Origin: Muscardinus avellanarius | Lineage: Eukaryota; Chordata; Mammalia; Rodentia; Gliridae | Assembly: GCA_963383645.1 (NCBI GenBank) | Contig: OY726569.1 | Coordinates: 75,920,135 to 75,984,134, forward strand | Direction of reading: 5' to 3' | Length of the DNA stretch: 64,000 nt | Part shown: positions 52,205-61,491 of the stretch, one piece after another | How positions within the stretch are numbered: the stretch's first letter is position 1 | Layout of the letters: each line of letters begins with the position of its first letter | Made by a program: the position numbers and the translations under genes | Notes under the pieces: model-generated | Databases searched by the model: none | What the model saw: the letters and a program-made list of their open reading frames with translations, nothing else | Told to the model about the DNA's origin: nothing

Positions 52205-52427
52205 TGAGTTGGTCTTTTTTTTCTTTTTTTTGGTGGTACTGGGGTTCCTGGAAGCCCTTCTACCTCCGGGCTACACTGCTACACTCCCAGACCTATTTTA
52301 TATTTTTGAAACAGGATCTCTTACGCCAGCGCGTGTGGCTGGCTTCAAACCAGCGCGATCCTCCTGTCTCCGCCTCCCAGCGCGGGGATTACAAGCGTGC
52401 CCACCACGCCCGGCGTGAGTTGGTCTT
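52205..52427 (-). mobile_element. B1-ID SINE type 3 with perfect 12-bp TSD
   Basis: TGAGTTGGTCTT is at 52205-52216 and 52416-52427. The body has GGTGGTACTGGGGTTCCTGG, a small duplication CTACACTGCTACACTCCC, AGCGCGTGTGGCTGGC and CCACCACGCCCGGC. CpG-rich. Confidence 0.95.
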
Positions 52428-53010
52428 CTGCATCCCTTGGAGTTATATCAGCCAGTGTCTGGATTTGTATTATTATTGCCTGTTTTCACATATTCTCTGT
52501 GAATTATGTTGCAAACTTCTAAAAAGGAAAATAGGTGGATGTCATTGGGATCTTTGGAGAGCCATATTTCTTTGCTCAGAACTTTATATCCAGAAATGTT
52601 TAAGAATTGTTTGTGTTAAATCCTTGTTCTTGAATAATGTAAGAGAGTACAGCTGGATCTCAGTTTCAGTTGAGGCTGGAGAGTAAGGACAGACACCGCT
52701 GAAGGAAGCCCTCTGGGCCTCGGCTCGCCCGCCGTGCGCGGCCCTGACGCGGACTCGGGCTGGCTTCAGACGCCGTGCGCTCTCGCTTCCCTCACTTGCT
52801 TGGTCACGGGCTGCATGTTTCTTAAATTTTGGTAAAGGGGAAGAGGAGCAGGTGGTTATCTGGTTGGTTTCTCCACCCAGCTGTTTCCTGTGTATGGCAG
52901 CAATTTCCACTGAGTGCCTTTTGCCCAGTTAGTTGGGCAGAATTACCATGCAGTATAGATTCTAGTTCTTATATTGGGAAGAAGGTTAAGATCTCAGGAT
53001 TTTATTTTTA
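52428..53010. other. Unassigned DNA containing a CpG-dense patch
   Basis: 52717-52790 holds about 14 CpGs in 74 bp (for example CGTGCGCGGCCCTGACGCGG), in contrast to the CpG-poor surroundings. It is too short for a standard CpG island. The 108-codon minus frame across it (52584-52910) has no recognised domain. Confidence 0.6.
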
Positions 53011-53211
53011 CCCCTCTGTACTGGAGATGGAACCCAGGAGCATTCTACCTCTGAGCTACAACTCCAGCCTATTTTATTTTTTATTTCGAAATAGTCTTAC
53101 TAAATTGCTGAGGGCCTTGTTAAGTTGCCAAGGCTGGCCTTAAATCTGCAAACCTCCTGTCTCGGCCTCCCAAGTCCTGGGATTATAGGCATGTGTCACC
53201 ATGCCCAGCTA
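53011..53211 (-). mobile_element. B1-ID SINE type 1
   Basis: CTGTACTGGAGATGGAACCC, CATTCTACCTCTGAGC, TTATTTCGAAATAGTC and the antisense B1 half ending GTGTCACCATGCCCAGC. Confidence 0.92.
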
Positions 53212-53418
53212 AGATCTTGATTTTTTTTTTTTTTTTTTTTTTTTGTGGTACTGGGGTTCCTGGAAGCCCTAGACCTCCCAGACCTATTTTTATATTTTTA
53301 TTGGAAACATGGTCTCTTAAGCCAGCAAGGCTGGCTTCAAACCTGCGGGATCCTCCTGTCTCCGCCTCCCAAGCTCGGGGATTACAAGCTTGTGCCACCA
53401 CACCTGGCTAGATCTTGT
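53211..53418 (-). mobile_element. B1-ID SINE type 3
   Basis: T24 run, GTGGTACTGGGGTTCCTGG, a shortened ID half (GAAGCCCTAGACCTCCCAG), ATTGGAAACATGGTCTC and the antisense B1 half. AGATCTTG at both ends is the TSD. Confidence 0.94.
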
Positions 53419-53868
53419 TTTTTTTTAAGCTTTTTTTTTTTTTTTTTAAGCTTTTCAAGCCCTGAGCTTTCCATTAATACCCAAAGTGGCTTTTTTGGAG
53501 TGAAGTGTTAGGTGGCACACCCTTACAGTGTTTGCAGAGTCTGTGCCTTCCTCAGGTGGTCAAGACTATGAGTTCTGGAAGTGTGTCATTTCAAACATCT
53601 CAAGATGTAAACCTCTCTGCTTTCATCTCAGAAATAACTCAAGGCATACACACAGAACATCTTAGGTGGATTACGATGTTTCTGCATTTATTCCATAAAG
53701 AGTTTAAAATCTCATGTGGTATTTTTTTTCTGAATTCATGCTTGCAGTGTTTGACATTCACATCAAACATGGTTGGTCAGATGTTGCCGGCTCTGATGCA
53801 TGGATGTTGAGATTGTATGTGTCTTAATGAGAGTGTATTTAGAAGAACATTTGTGCTATAAAACATTA
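53419..53868. other. Unassigned DNA
   Basis: Starts with two T runs and AAGCTT repeats (53427-53458). Nothing else recognised. Confidence 0.4.
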
Positions 53869-54125
53869 CTGCTTTTTATTTTTAAATTTAAACTTTTTTT
53901 TTTGTGGTACTGGGGATGGAACCTCAGGGCATTCTACCTCTTAGCGACACCCTCAGCCCTATTTTTTATTCTTTATTTTGAAACAGGGTCTCACTGAGTT
54001 ACAAAGGCCTCACTATAAGTAGCTGAGGCTGGCTTCGAACCTGCACGGTCCTCCTGTCTCAGCCTCCCAAATGCTGGGATTATAAGCACGCACTACCACG
54101 CCCGGCTGCTTTTTAATTTTTAAAT
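53869..54125 (-). mobile_element. B1-ID SINE type 1 with ~18-bp TSD
   Basis: CTGCTTTTTATTTTTAAAT and CTGCTTTTTAATTTTTAAAT flank the element. The body reads GTGGTACTGGGGATGGAACC, CATTCTACCTCTTAGC, TTTATTTTGAAACAGGG and the antisense B1 half ending CACTACCACGCCCGGC. Confidence 0.94.
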
Positions 54126-54990
54126 ATTTGGAACAGACTGGAAACGTTAAGAATAATGTGATGCTGCGCAGCTTCATCAGATCTTAACATTTTGTTGCAT
54201 TTGCTTCAGGTGATAAGACATTTTGGACGCAGTCGAATCTTTCCCTTCCTTCCCGATCCCATGCGGGCTCTTTTCTGTAGGAGTGGATTTTATCTGGTAG
54301 CTCCTAAAATGGATACTTTGTTCTTGTCAGATTACACAGTGAGTAATTGAGTGGTGTGTCCATTAGGGGCATAAAATTTGCTCACTTCCCATTTTCCAGT
54401 GACCTTTGCTGTCCCCTCCTCCATGAAGGAACAGTATTTCGGGAGGCGTAGTGCCCATGACACCAGGCCATTGAGCCAGGGGAAGATAATATGTATTGTG
54501 CTAGGTAGACTTGGTTGGATGCAGGTAGGAGTCAGTAGGCAGTTGAGTCAGATTGCTGTTCATCTGCTCAAATGTCTGGGCAGTCACTGAACCTGTTCTT
54601 TTTTTTCATGAAAATTTTATACCATAATTGCTGAGGTTTTTTATTTCTCCCCCCAAGTTAGCATTGGCTTGGTTGGTAGTTTTTGCTATGTATTTAATCC
54701 AAATGATGGAATTTTGAATCCCTTTTTGTCTTTTCTCTTTCCTTGCTGATACCTAATGTCTGAGTGATTTAATTATATGACATATTTTTCTTCCTTGCTT
54801 ATCTTTTGCTTCAACTCTGTAGTTAGGTTGAACTTATGTTCTGTAGTCAAAATTTAGGTGTAGTAGGTTTCCGAAGATAAAGAAAAATATCTGTACTAAA
54901 ATAAATAAAAAACACATCTTTTTGCATGTGTTCTTTTAAACATTTTTCTAAGTAGTACTTTTCTCAATTAATAGGTTCATTTAACCTAAT
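54126..54990. other. Unassigned DNA, possible L1M piece at 54126-54260
   Basis: CAGATCTTAACATTTTGTTG and CATTTGCTTCAGGTGATAAG resemble an old L1M 3' UTR. The rest is unassigned. Confidence 0.4.
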
Positions 54991-55416
54991 TTTTTTTCCC
55001 CAGTACAGGGGCTTAAACCCAGGAGCACTCTGCCTTTGAACTATACCTCAGTCCTTTTTAAGTTTTTAATTTAATTTTATTTTATTTTTTCGGTACTGGG
55101 GATGGAACCCAGGGGCATTCTACCTCCGAGCTACACCCCCGGCCCTATTTTTTATTCTTTATTTTGAAAAAGGATCTCACTGAGTTATAAAGGACCTCAC
55201 TAAGTAGCTGAAGCTGGCTGTGAAGCTGTATCTTCCTATCTTGTCCTCCTGAATGCTGAGATTACAAGCATGCACCACCACGCCCGGCTTCCTTTTAATT
55301 TTCAATTTTGAAATAGATCTCACTAAATTGCCCAGGCTGACCTCACATTTATGATTTTTCTGCCTCAGTCTTTTGAGTAGCTGGGATTACAGGTGTGTTG
55401 TGCCTGACTTGACCTA
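54991..55416 (-). mobile_element. Older SINE split by a younger one
   Basis: Outer parts 54998-55079 (CCAGTACAGGGGCTTAAACC, CTCTGCCTTTGAACTATACC) and 55289-55416 (TTCAATTTTGAAATAG, TTGCCCAGGCTGACCTCAC, GAGTAGCTGGGATTACAGG). The outer element has the older B1 type; the inner one is type 1. Confidence 0.85.
55080..55288 (-). mobile_element. B1-ID SINE type 1 nested in an older SINE
   Basis: CGGTACTGGGGATGGAACCC, CATTCTACCTCCGAGC, TTTATTTTGAAAAAGGATC and the antisense B1 half ending GCACCACCACGCCCGGC. Confidence 0.93.
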
Positions 55417-55435
55417 TATTTTTAGCCAAAGTTAC

Positions 55436-55622
55436 ATAGTTTTTGTGGTACTAGAAATTGAAACCATGGGCCTTCCACCTCTGATCCATACGCCGGCCTT
55501 TTAATTTTTTATTTTGAAAAAGGATCTTGCCAAGTTACCATGGGCTGGCCTTGAATTTGCAATCTTCCAGTCTCAGCTTCCCAAGTACTGGAATTAGAGA
55601 TGTGTACCACCACTCCTGTCTA
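55436..55622 (-). mobile_element. B1-ID SINE, diverged
   Basis: GTGGTACTAGAAATTGAAAC, CTTCCACCTCTGATCC, TTTATTTTGAAAAAGG and the antisense B1 half ending TACCACCACTCCTGTC. Confidence 0.87.
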
Positions 55623-55919
55623 TACAAGGTTATATTTAATTTAGGCATATAGGTATAACTAATAATATAAAAATGTGAAGTGAATGTTAAGAAAAAGAAC
55701 CTTTTAGTACTATAATTAAAAACTAGAAAAATAGAAATGAAAAAAATTTCCAGTAATCCTGTCACTTATAAGTATATATTTTTATTGTGTATTTTCCTCA
55801 ATAATTTTAAATATATGTACTTAACATACTTGCCTATTAGTAATATGCTTTTCACATAGGGAGCAGTAAGCTAATAATTCATAAGTAATGCCTCACCTAT
55901 AATTATTCTGCATACTGTG

Positions 55920-56120
55920 AGGTGGGGGCTTCATAATATGAAACATGGGCTTTGTCAGACAAACGTGGGTGTGGATCCTGCTTGTCCCATGTGAGCTGTG
56001 TGTTTCTTAAAACCCTTGAGTCTTTTTCCTCAAATGTAAAAAAGCATTTAATGGTCACTTTGCCTGGGCTTGTAGGGATTCAGTGAAGTAGTGAATAAAA
56101 CTATTTTGTTTATATAGTAC
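55920..56120 (+). mobile_element. MIR
   Basis: CATGGGCTTTGTCAGACAAA, GTGGATCCTGCTTGTCCC, GAGCTGTGTGTTTCTTAAAA and GTCTTTTTCCTCAAATGTAA follow the sense MIR order. Confidence 0.55.
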
Positions 56121-56179
56121 CAGACACACACAGTGGAATATAGAATATAGCCTGTTACTATTGAGAGATAATGCAATAT

Positions 56180-56365
56180 TACATAAAAAAGGTAAGGACA
56201 TTGGAATAGGATCATCCTGGGTTTAAGGTCCAGTACCATCGCTTCTTGACTTTTCTTGGGCAATTGAAATGCCCATCTCCTAGAGATGTATTACTTACAT
56301 GAGATAGAGAATATAATGTGCCTGACTTATTGCAGACGCTCAAGTAGCAACTTTCATTATTTAAA
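56180..56365 (+). mobile_element. MIR, second copy
   Basis: GACATTGGAATAGGATCATC, CTGGGTTTAAGGTCCAGTAC, TTGGGCAATTGAAATGCCCA and GTGCCTGACTTATTGCAGAC in sense MIR order, diverged. Confidence 0.45.
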
Positions 56366-56690
56366 AGGGAAATTTCCTAATTGGAAAGACAGGTTTAGAA
56401 ATTTGACTATTTAAATCACTATCAAGCTTCTAGATGCCCTAGATTTTATTTGTATCTATTATTATAAAGTATTTGTAGCTGGGCATGATGACTCACATTT
56501 ATAATCTCAGTACTTGGGAGGCTATGGCAGGAGGATCTCAGGGTTGTGGCCAGCCTCAGCTACTTAGTGAGGCCCTCTGCAACTTAGACCCTGTTTCAAA
56601 ATTAAAAACAACAACAACAACAACAAAAAACAGGGCTGAGGTATAGCTCGGAGATAGAACGTCCCTGGATTCAATTCCCAGTACTGCCAA

Positions 56691-56693
56691 AAG

Positions 56694-56752
<59 letters not shown>
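56691..56752. repeat. (GA)n microsatellite between two SINEs
   Basis: GAAA then about 25 GA units; the tail of the outer SINE and landing site of the inner one. Confidence 0.95.
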
Positions 56753-56754
<2 letters not shown>

Positions 56755-56945
56755 CATGGTGGCGCACGCTTGTAATCCCCACGCTTGGGAGGCAGAGACA
56801 GGAGGATCTTGCAGGTTCGAAGCCAAGCCGTGCTGGCTTAAGAGACCCTGTTTCCAAATTAAAAAAAAAAAAAAAATTATATATATATATATATATATCT
56901 GGGAGTGTAGCCCGGAGGTAGATGTGTTTCCAGTAATCCCAGTAC

Positions 56946-56950
<5 letters not shown>
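56753..56950 (+). mobile_element. B1-ID SINE type 3 inserted in a SINE tail
   Basis: GGCATGGTGGCGCACGCTTG, CCCACGCTTGGGAGGCAGAG, GCCGTGCTGGCTTAAGAG, a linker of A16 and TA repeat, and ID half TAGCCCGGAGGTAGATGTGT. It ends in a CA repeat at 56948-56977. Confidence 0.94.
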
Positions 56951-56976
<26 letters not shown>

Positions 56977-56997
56977 CAAAAAAAAGTATTTGTAGCT

Positions 56998-58194
56998 AAT
57001 GAGGACAGGATGGATAGTTTACTGCTGTCTTCCCCACATCCCAACTTTGGAATAGATAACCATCTTTAAAATGATGTGCAAAGAGGCATTTTTAAAAAGA
57101 CTTTCACATGTGTAATGAAAGCTGCTGAATATAATTATATATGGAAATGTGTGCTCTATTAATGCTTCTTGTGTGTGCCTTGTAGATAGTCTGCATCTGT
57201 CCCTCTTAGACTGGGTGTCTGTCTTAGCAGTTCCAGACTTCCTGTGCACTTCTCTCCGTCAATTTCCTATGTTCTTTTTTACTTCAATTTTCAGAAGCAC
57301 CAGTCTGTAACATTCCTCTTTTTTTGCTGCATGGCGCAATTGCTATTAGTTATTTATATGTGTATGTTGAGTTTGGAAAATGTCATGTACAGTGAGTCTC
57401 AGCCACACTGGTTTTCCACTTTCTACTTTGTCTTCAGTGAATGTTGCCTTGTCTTGCTCGTATCAGCTCAGATCTTGCTGTCAGGTTGAGGCGCAGAAGC
57501 AGTGCCCATGGTAGAGTAAACCCAGTGGGCGCCCTGTCTCCGCGGCCTCTGGGCTTGCAGCACAGGTGCCTGACCTCTGCTCACACCGCGGGTGGTCACC
57601 TGTTTGTTCCTGTGGGCACTTGTCTGTTGACACTCACGCTGCTCTTCTTAATCCAGGGGCACTCACTTCCTCTTCGTGCACCACCACCACATTGCAGGGG
57701 AGAGACTGGTTTTTGAATCCATTTGAAGTCAGTAAAGACACACAATTACTGAGTTCATAACTTTTGCCTGAAGGCTAAAAATTTCTGTTTTGGAGATTGA
57801 CATTCAGCAGTATTACTATAGTTTTATATTCGTCTTCTCAATTTGCCTTTGAGTGTTTTGCTTAAAAAAATAAATAAGCGAAAGGCATTCCTTTAATATT
57901 CTAGAGTCAAGATCAGAACAATGCAACATACCTTTTGCTAAAAAACTTTAAAGCCTGTATGTTCAAAGGATATTGAAAGAATAAAATCTATTCTTCCCCT
58001 TCAAGTTAACTAAAAAACAACATGCTTTATGTTTTCATTTTAAGTTATAATTATTTGATAAGTTTTGATAATAGGGCTGGTTTCAGGGCTTAGTAGATTC
58101 TTGTTAGGTAAATGACTATCTCATGACTATTAACTATCCACTTGTTAGAGGTTATAAATTATATTTAGCATTGCAAGGACTTCTGCTTAAATTC
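56998..58194. other. 1.2-kb block of unassigned DNA
   Basis: 57485-57720 is relatively GC-rich with a few CpGs (CTCCGCGGCC, CACCGCGGGTGG), but no exon or repeat is recognised. Confidence 0.45.
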
Positions 58195-58345
58195 TGTACT
58201 TTGATCCTCACAAAAATCTTGTGAGTTAGAGAAGAGGATTTTTTTTTTCTCTTTATAAGAGAACATAGAATTGGTGGGTCACCAGCAAATGGTGACTCTG
58301 GGGTTTGAATTTAGAACTTCTAGTTCCTAAGTCCACAATTTATGT
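58195..58345 (-). mobile_element. MIR
   Basis: TTGATCCTCACAAAAATCTT, GTGAGTTAGAGAAGAGGATT, GGTGACTCTGGGGTTTGAAT and TTCTAGTTCCTAAGTCCAC match the antisense MIR, including the CAATCCTCACAACAACCC-type start. Confidence 0.6.
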
Positions 58346-58389
58346 AGTGCTGTCAATATTGCTTTCTTACACTGACCTGGAAATATTTG

Positions 58390-58790
58390 ATCCTTGGTAT
58401 TGTAATTATTCATGCACTCTAACATTATATTGGAGATACAAGTTTAAATTCTAGGCACTTAGGGATGAATGCAAAGACAAGGTTTCTGTTCTCCAGGAAG
58501 ACAGTTAGTAAATAGGTAAACGAGTAAATAATAGTTGTGCTTTCAATAATAGTGATTGCTACATAGTAGGAACTCACTATTTATTGCATAAATGAAAGGA
58601 AATTAGCAAGGTAGCGTATGGACTTCCATAGTTAGGTTGACTAGGAAAGGTTTTTCTGAGGAAGTGACCTCTAAGCTAGGCATAGGACATTTCAGACAAA
58701 AGAACCATCACAGAGAGTGATTCTATGGCAGGGAAGAACTTGGCATCTTGGAGGCATTAAGGGGCCCAGCAGAGGTGCCACTGCACAGTG
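58390..58790 (-). mobile_element. L2 fragment, with a possible opposed L2/MIR end inside
   Basis: AATTATTCATGCACTCTAAC, GGTTTCTGTTCTCCAGGAAG, GGTTTTTCTGAGGAAGTGAC and ATTTCAGACAAAAGAACC follow the antisense L2. In the middle, GCTACATAGTAGGAACTCAC and TATTTATTGCATAAATGAAA (58558-58600) read like the sense L2 or MIR 3' end. Confidence 0.55.
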
Positions 58791-58942
58791 AGCTACTGAG
58801 ATGGCAGCTCCAGGTGAGGGGAGGGGAGGGGAGCCAATCACATGGGCCTTAGAGCATATAAGAAAGTTTCATTCTCCTGTTGAAAGACACAGCTCCATGT
58901 GTTTCTTGTGTTTCTAAACTGACTCTTTTGTTCTGGAGTATT

Positions 58943-58998
58943 TTTTTAAGGATTATGTATACAGCTATCTTTTTAAGGATAATGTATACAGTGAAACA
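58943..58998 (+). repeat. Short tandem duplication of ~29 bp
   Basis: TTTTTTTAAGGATTATGTAT and ACAGCTATC are followed by TTTTTAAGGATAATGTATAC. Two imperfect copies with unit length about 29 bp. Confidence 0.85.
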
Positions 58999-59379
58999 TC
59001 CTTGGAAACTAGAGTGTCTCCTGCCAGAGCAAGGATCAAGCATGCTTATTCTCCAGTGTGATAAAGACAGTGTCCCATTCTGGATTGAAGGTCAGGCATC
59101 CTTACTGCCCATTATGAAGGGCATAATGGGTTTGGCTCCGTGATCTCAGGATAACTCTCCTGTAACACAACACATGTCTGTGCAGATGTCATCTGGTCCT
59201 CTGTGTCACCTGGTGGGAATGGGGACTGCACTTTTAGTCACTGCTACTCTTTGAGGAGTGACATCCTTTGTCTCTGACCCAAGAGTCTCATTCGTGTCTT
59301 CTGCCAACATTCATATAACACTGGCAGGCTAACTTGTTAGCTTATAAGTGGGGTGAAATTTTATACCATTCACATCTCT
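58999..59379. other. Unassigned DNA
   Basis: Nothing recognised. Confidence 0.4.
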
Positions 59380-59640
59380 TGAAGTTTAAAGGCATGGGAA
59401 GGTATTTGAAGGTTTTCAATAGGGGAAAATAAAATGTAGTTCAGCCTTTTAAAGCCAGTCTGACTGCTATGTGGGAAATGATCCATGAGTACAAAGGAGG
59501 TAAGGACTGAGGAGCCTGGGCAGTTGTCCAGTTAAGAGGCTGTCATGGCTGAGACTGTGTGGTGACAGCGTAGGTCGAGGACGTCAAGAACTCAGGGTGT
59601 TTGGAGGTGGAATGTACACATTGTCTTGCAGAATTAAAGC
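59380..59640 (-). mobile_element. L2 fragment
   Basis: AGGTTTTCAATAGGGGAAAA, GTCTGACTGCTATGTGGGAA, TGTCCAGTTAAGAGGCTGTC and AACTCAGGGTGTTTGGAGG follow the antisense L2 body. Confidence 0.6.
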
Positions 59641-59997
59641 GAGCTGTGAAAGAAAGGAATGGACATGACGCCTAGGTGTGTTTGGCTTGAGCAGTAAGTT
59701 AAATAAAGCTTCTGAGATGGAACACTAGCCTCAAGATGAAGAAAATAATCCTGTAAAGATTTTACATATTGCAATATATATCATATGCAAAGGGTATAAT
59801 GATGATATGATCAGAAACTACTTCTCTCTTACCACTTCAGTTGGTTTTCAGCCTCTTCGTTGCTTGACTCTTTGTAGAAGTTTTACGCTTAGAATTGCAG
59901 GGAAAGGAAGGAGGAAATAATCTTTACAACTTGGCATCAAAAAGCCATTGGTAATGAACTTTTTCTAGGAAGAACATTGTATCTTCCTAGAAAATTG
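59641..59997. other. Unassigned DNA
   Basis: Nothing recognised. Confidence 0.4.
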
Positions 59998-60113
59998 GTA
60001 AAAACACAATTCAAAACTCATTCAAATTTTGTTGTGCAGACTAAAATTATCATCTTGATGCTAAGAAACATCCTTTTAAAATAAAAGGAGCTAATTAAAA
60101 AGAAAAGTAAAAA
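59998..60113 (+). repeat. Left arm of a 116-bp inverted repeat
   Basis: Begins GGTAAAAACACAATTCAAAA and ends AGAAAAGTAAA. The reverse complement, with a handful of substitutions and one 2-bp gap, is at 61492-61609. Not a recognised repeat family. Confidence 0.92.
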
Positions 60114-60215
60114 AATAATTTTTTTGGTGTTTTTACCAAATTTGTTAAAGTTAGGAAGTATTACTGTTCCTTGATAAGAGCCCCAATAACAGTAAATTAG
60201 ATTAGCTTGGGAGGT

Positions 60216-60388
60216 TTTTTTTGGTGGTACTGGATACCTTTCTAACTCTGGGCTACACTCCCAGACCTATTTTATATTTTTATTTGGAAACAGGGTCTCT
60301 AAAGCCAGGCGAGGCTGGCTTTGAACCTGCAGGATCCTCCTGTCTCAGCCTCCCAAGAGTGGGGATTACAAGCCCAGCAGGAGGGTTT
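60216..60388 (-). mobile_element. B1-ID SINE type 3, truncated B1 end
   Basis: GGTGGTACTGGATACCTTTC (part of the ID end deleted), TAACTCTGGGCTACACTCCC, TTATTTGGAAACAGGGTCTC, GGCGAGGCTGGCTTTGAACC and GGGATTACAAGCCCAGC. GGAGG with a T run occurs on both flanks. Confidence 0.9.
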
Positions 60389-60700
60389 ATTTTTTAAAGC
60401 CATATTGATTTGAACCTCAAATTCACTATCTAGATATTTGCAGAGACATTCTTTCAGGGTCTTCCCTCTTTTGAAGATTATGCTTTTTTAGCTCTTTTTC
60501 CTCCTAGATTTTAAATTTGCTTTTAAAACCGACTTATTGCTGGTAGTGTTAGGATTATTTAACCTTAGTGCAGTAGGCTGAACGAAGCGCCTGTGGATTA
60601 ATTTCTGCTGTTATCTCTATTCATGTATTCTTAGGGTAACTCCTTGTCTTTCGAATGCCAGATGCTGATTTCATTAACATCTTATCATCTTTTATTAAGA
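60389..60700. other. Unassigned DNA
   Basis: Nothing recognised. Confidence 0.4.
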
Positions 60701-60893
60701 AATGAAATAGCCAGGCGTGGTGGCACATGCTTGTAATCCCTGTGCTTGGGAGGCGGAGACAGGAGGATCGCGCAGGTTCAAAGTCAGCTGTGCTGGCTTA
60801 AGAGACCCTGTTTCCAAAAATAAAAAAGTATAAAATAGGCCTGGGAGTGTAGCCCAGAGGTAGAAGGGCTTCCAGGAACACCAGTACCACCAT

Positions 60894-60894
<1 letters not shown>
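60701..60894 (+). mobile_element. B1-ID SINE type 3
   Basis: GCCAGGCGTGGTGGCACATG, GAGGCGGAGACAGGAGG, TCGCGCAGGTTCAAAGTC, linker TTTCCAAAAATAAAAAAG and ID half AGAAGGGCTTCCAGGAAC. The tail is the long GA repeat. Confidence 0.95.
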
Positions 60895-60957
<63 letters not shown>

Positions 60958-60977
60958 AGGGAGAGAGAGAGAGAGAA
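60895..60977. repeat. (GA)n microsatellite as SINE tail
   Basis: More than 80 bp of GA with a GGGAGGGAGGG interruption; a homopurine tract able to form triplex DNA. Confidence 0.97.
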
Positions 60978-61004
60978 TATGAATGAGAATGGAATGAAAT
61001 AAAA

Positions 61005-61185
61005 CTGCTGGGTGTTAGTGGTGCATGCCTATAATTCAGTACTTGGAAGGTTGAAACAGGAGGATTGTAGGTTTGAAGCCAACCCCAGCAACTTGTCAAG
61101 TACCTTCCAGAGAAAAAAATAAAATAGAGCTGGGGGTGTATCCTTGGATTCAATCCCCACTACAAACATAAAGACACCCCCCCCC
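61005..61185 (+). mobile_element. B1-ID SINE type 1, diverged and shortened
   Basis: GCTGGGTGTTAGTGGTGCAT, GTAGGTTTGAAGCCAACC and a short ID half AGCTGGGGGTGTATCCTTGG with ATTCAATCCCCACTAC. Followed by a C12 run. Confidence 0.87.
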
Positions 61186-61208
61186 CCCAAATTTCAAACT
61201 AAAAAGCT

Positions 61209-61437
61209 TTAGAAGAAAAATATATATATATATTTTTTGGTGGTACTGGGGTTCCTGGAAGCCCTTCTATCTCCGGGCTACACTCCCAGACCTATTTTTA
61301 CATTTTTTATTTGGAAACAGGGTCTCCTAAGCCAGCGCGCGCGGCTGGCTTCGAACCTGTGCGATCCTCCTGTCTCTGCCTCCCAAGCGCGGGGATTACA
61401 AGCGTGCGCCACCACGCCCGGCTTAGAAGAAAAATAT
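61209..61437 (-). mobile_element. B1-ID SINE type 3 with perfect 15-bp TSD
   Basis: TTAGAAGAAAAATAT is at 61209-61223 and 61423-61437. The body has GGTGGTACTGGGGTTCCTGG, AGCGCGCGCGGCTGGCTTCG and CGTGCGCCACCACGCCCGGC, close to the presumed source sequence. Confidence 0.96.
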
Positions 61438-61491
61438 TTTTTATTTTGTATGGTTGTCTGTTAAATATTTCCTTTTAAAAATCCGGTGAGA

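Larger units (their letters stand above)
56466..56997 (+). mobile_element. B1-ID SINE type 1 (outer) with a type 3 SINE in its tail, 15-bp TSD
   Basis: AAAGTATTTGTAGCT is at 56466-56480 and 56983-56997 and encloses both elements. The outer copy is 56481-56690 (GGGCATGATGACTCACATTT, linker with ACA repeats, GGTATAGCTCGGAGATAGAA), followed by a GA-repeat tail. Confidence 0.94.

Noticed and set aside
56564..56979. Ser/Leu-rich open frames of 102-136 codons
   Set aside because: Translation of the GA repeat and two SINEs.
7051..60977. CRISPR-like arrays among the tandem repeats
   Set aside because: All arrays are simple microsatellites without unique spacers, in a mammalian context.
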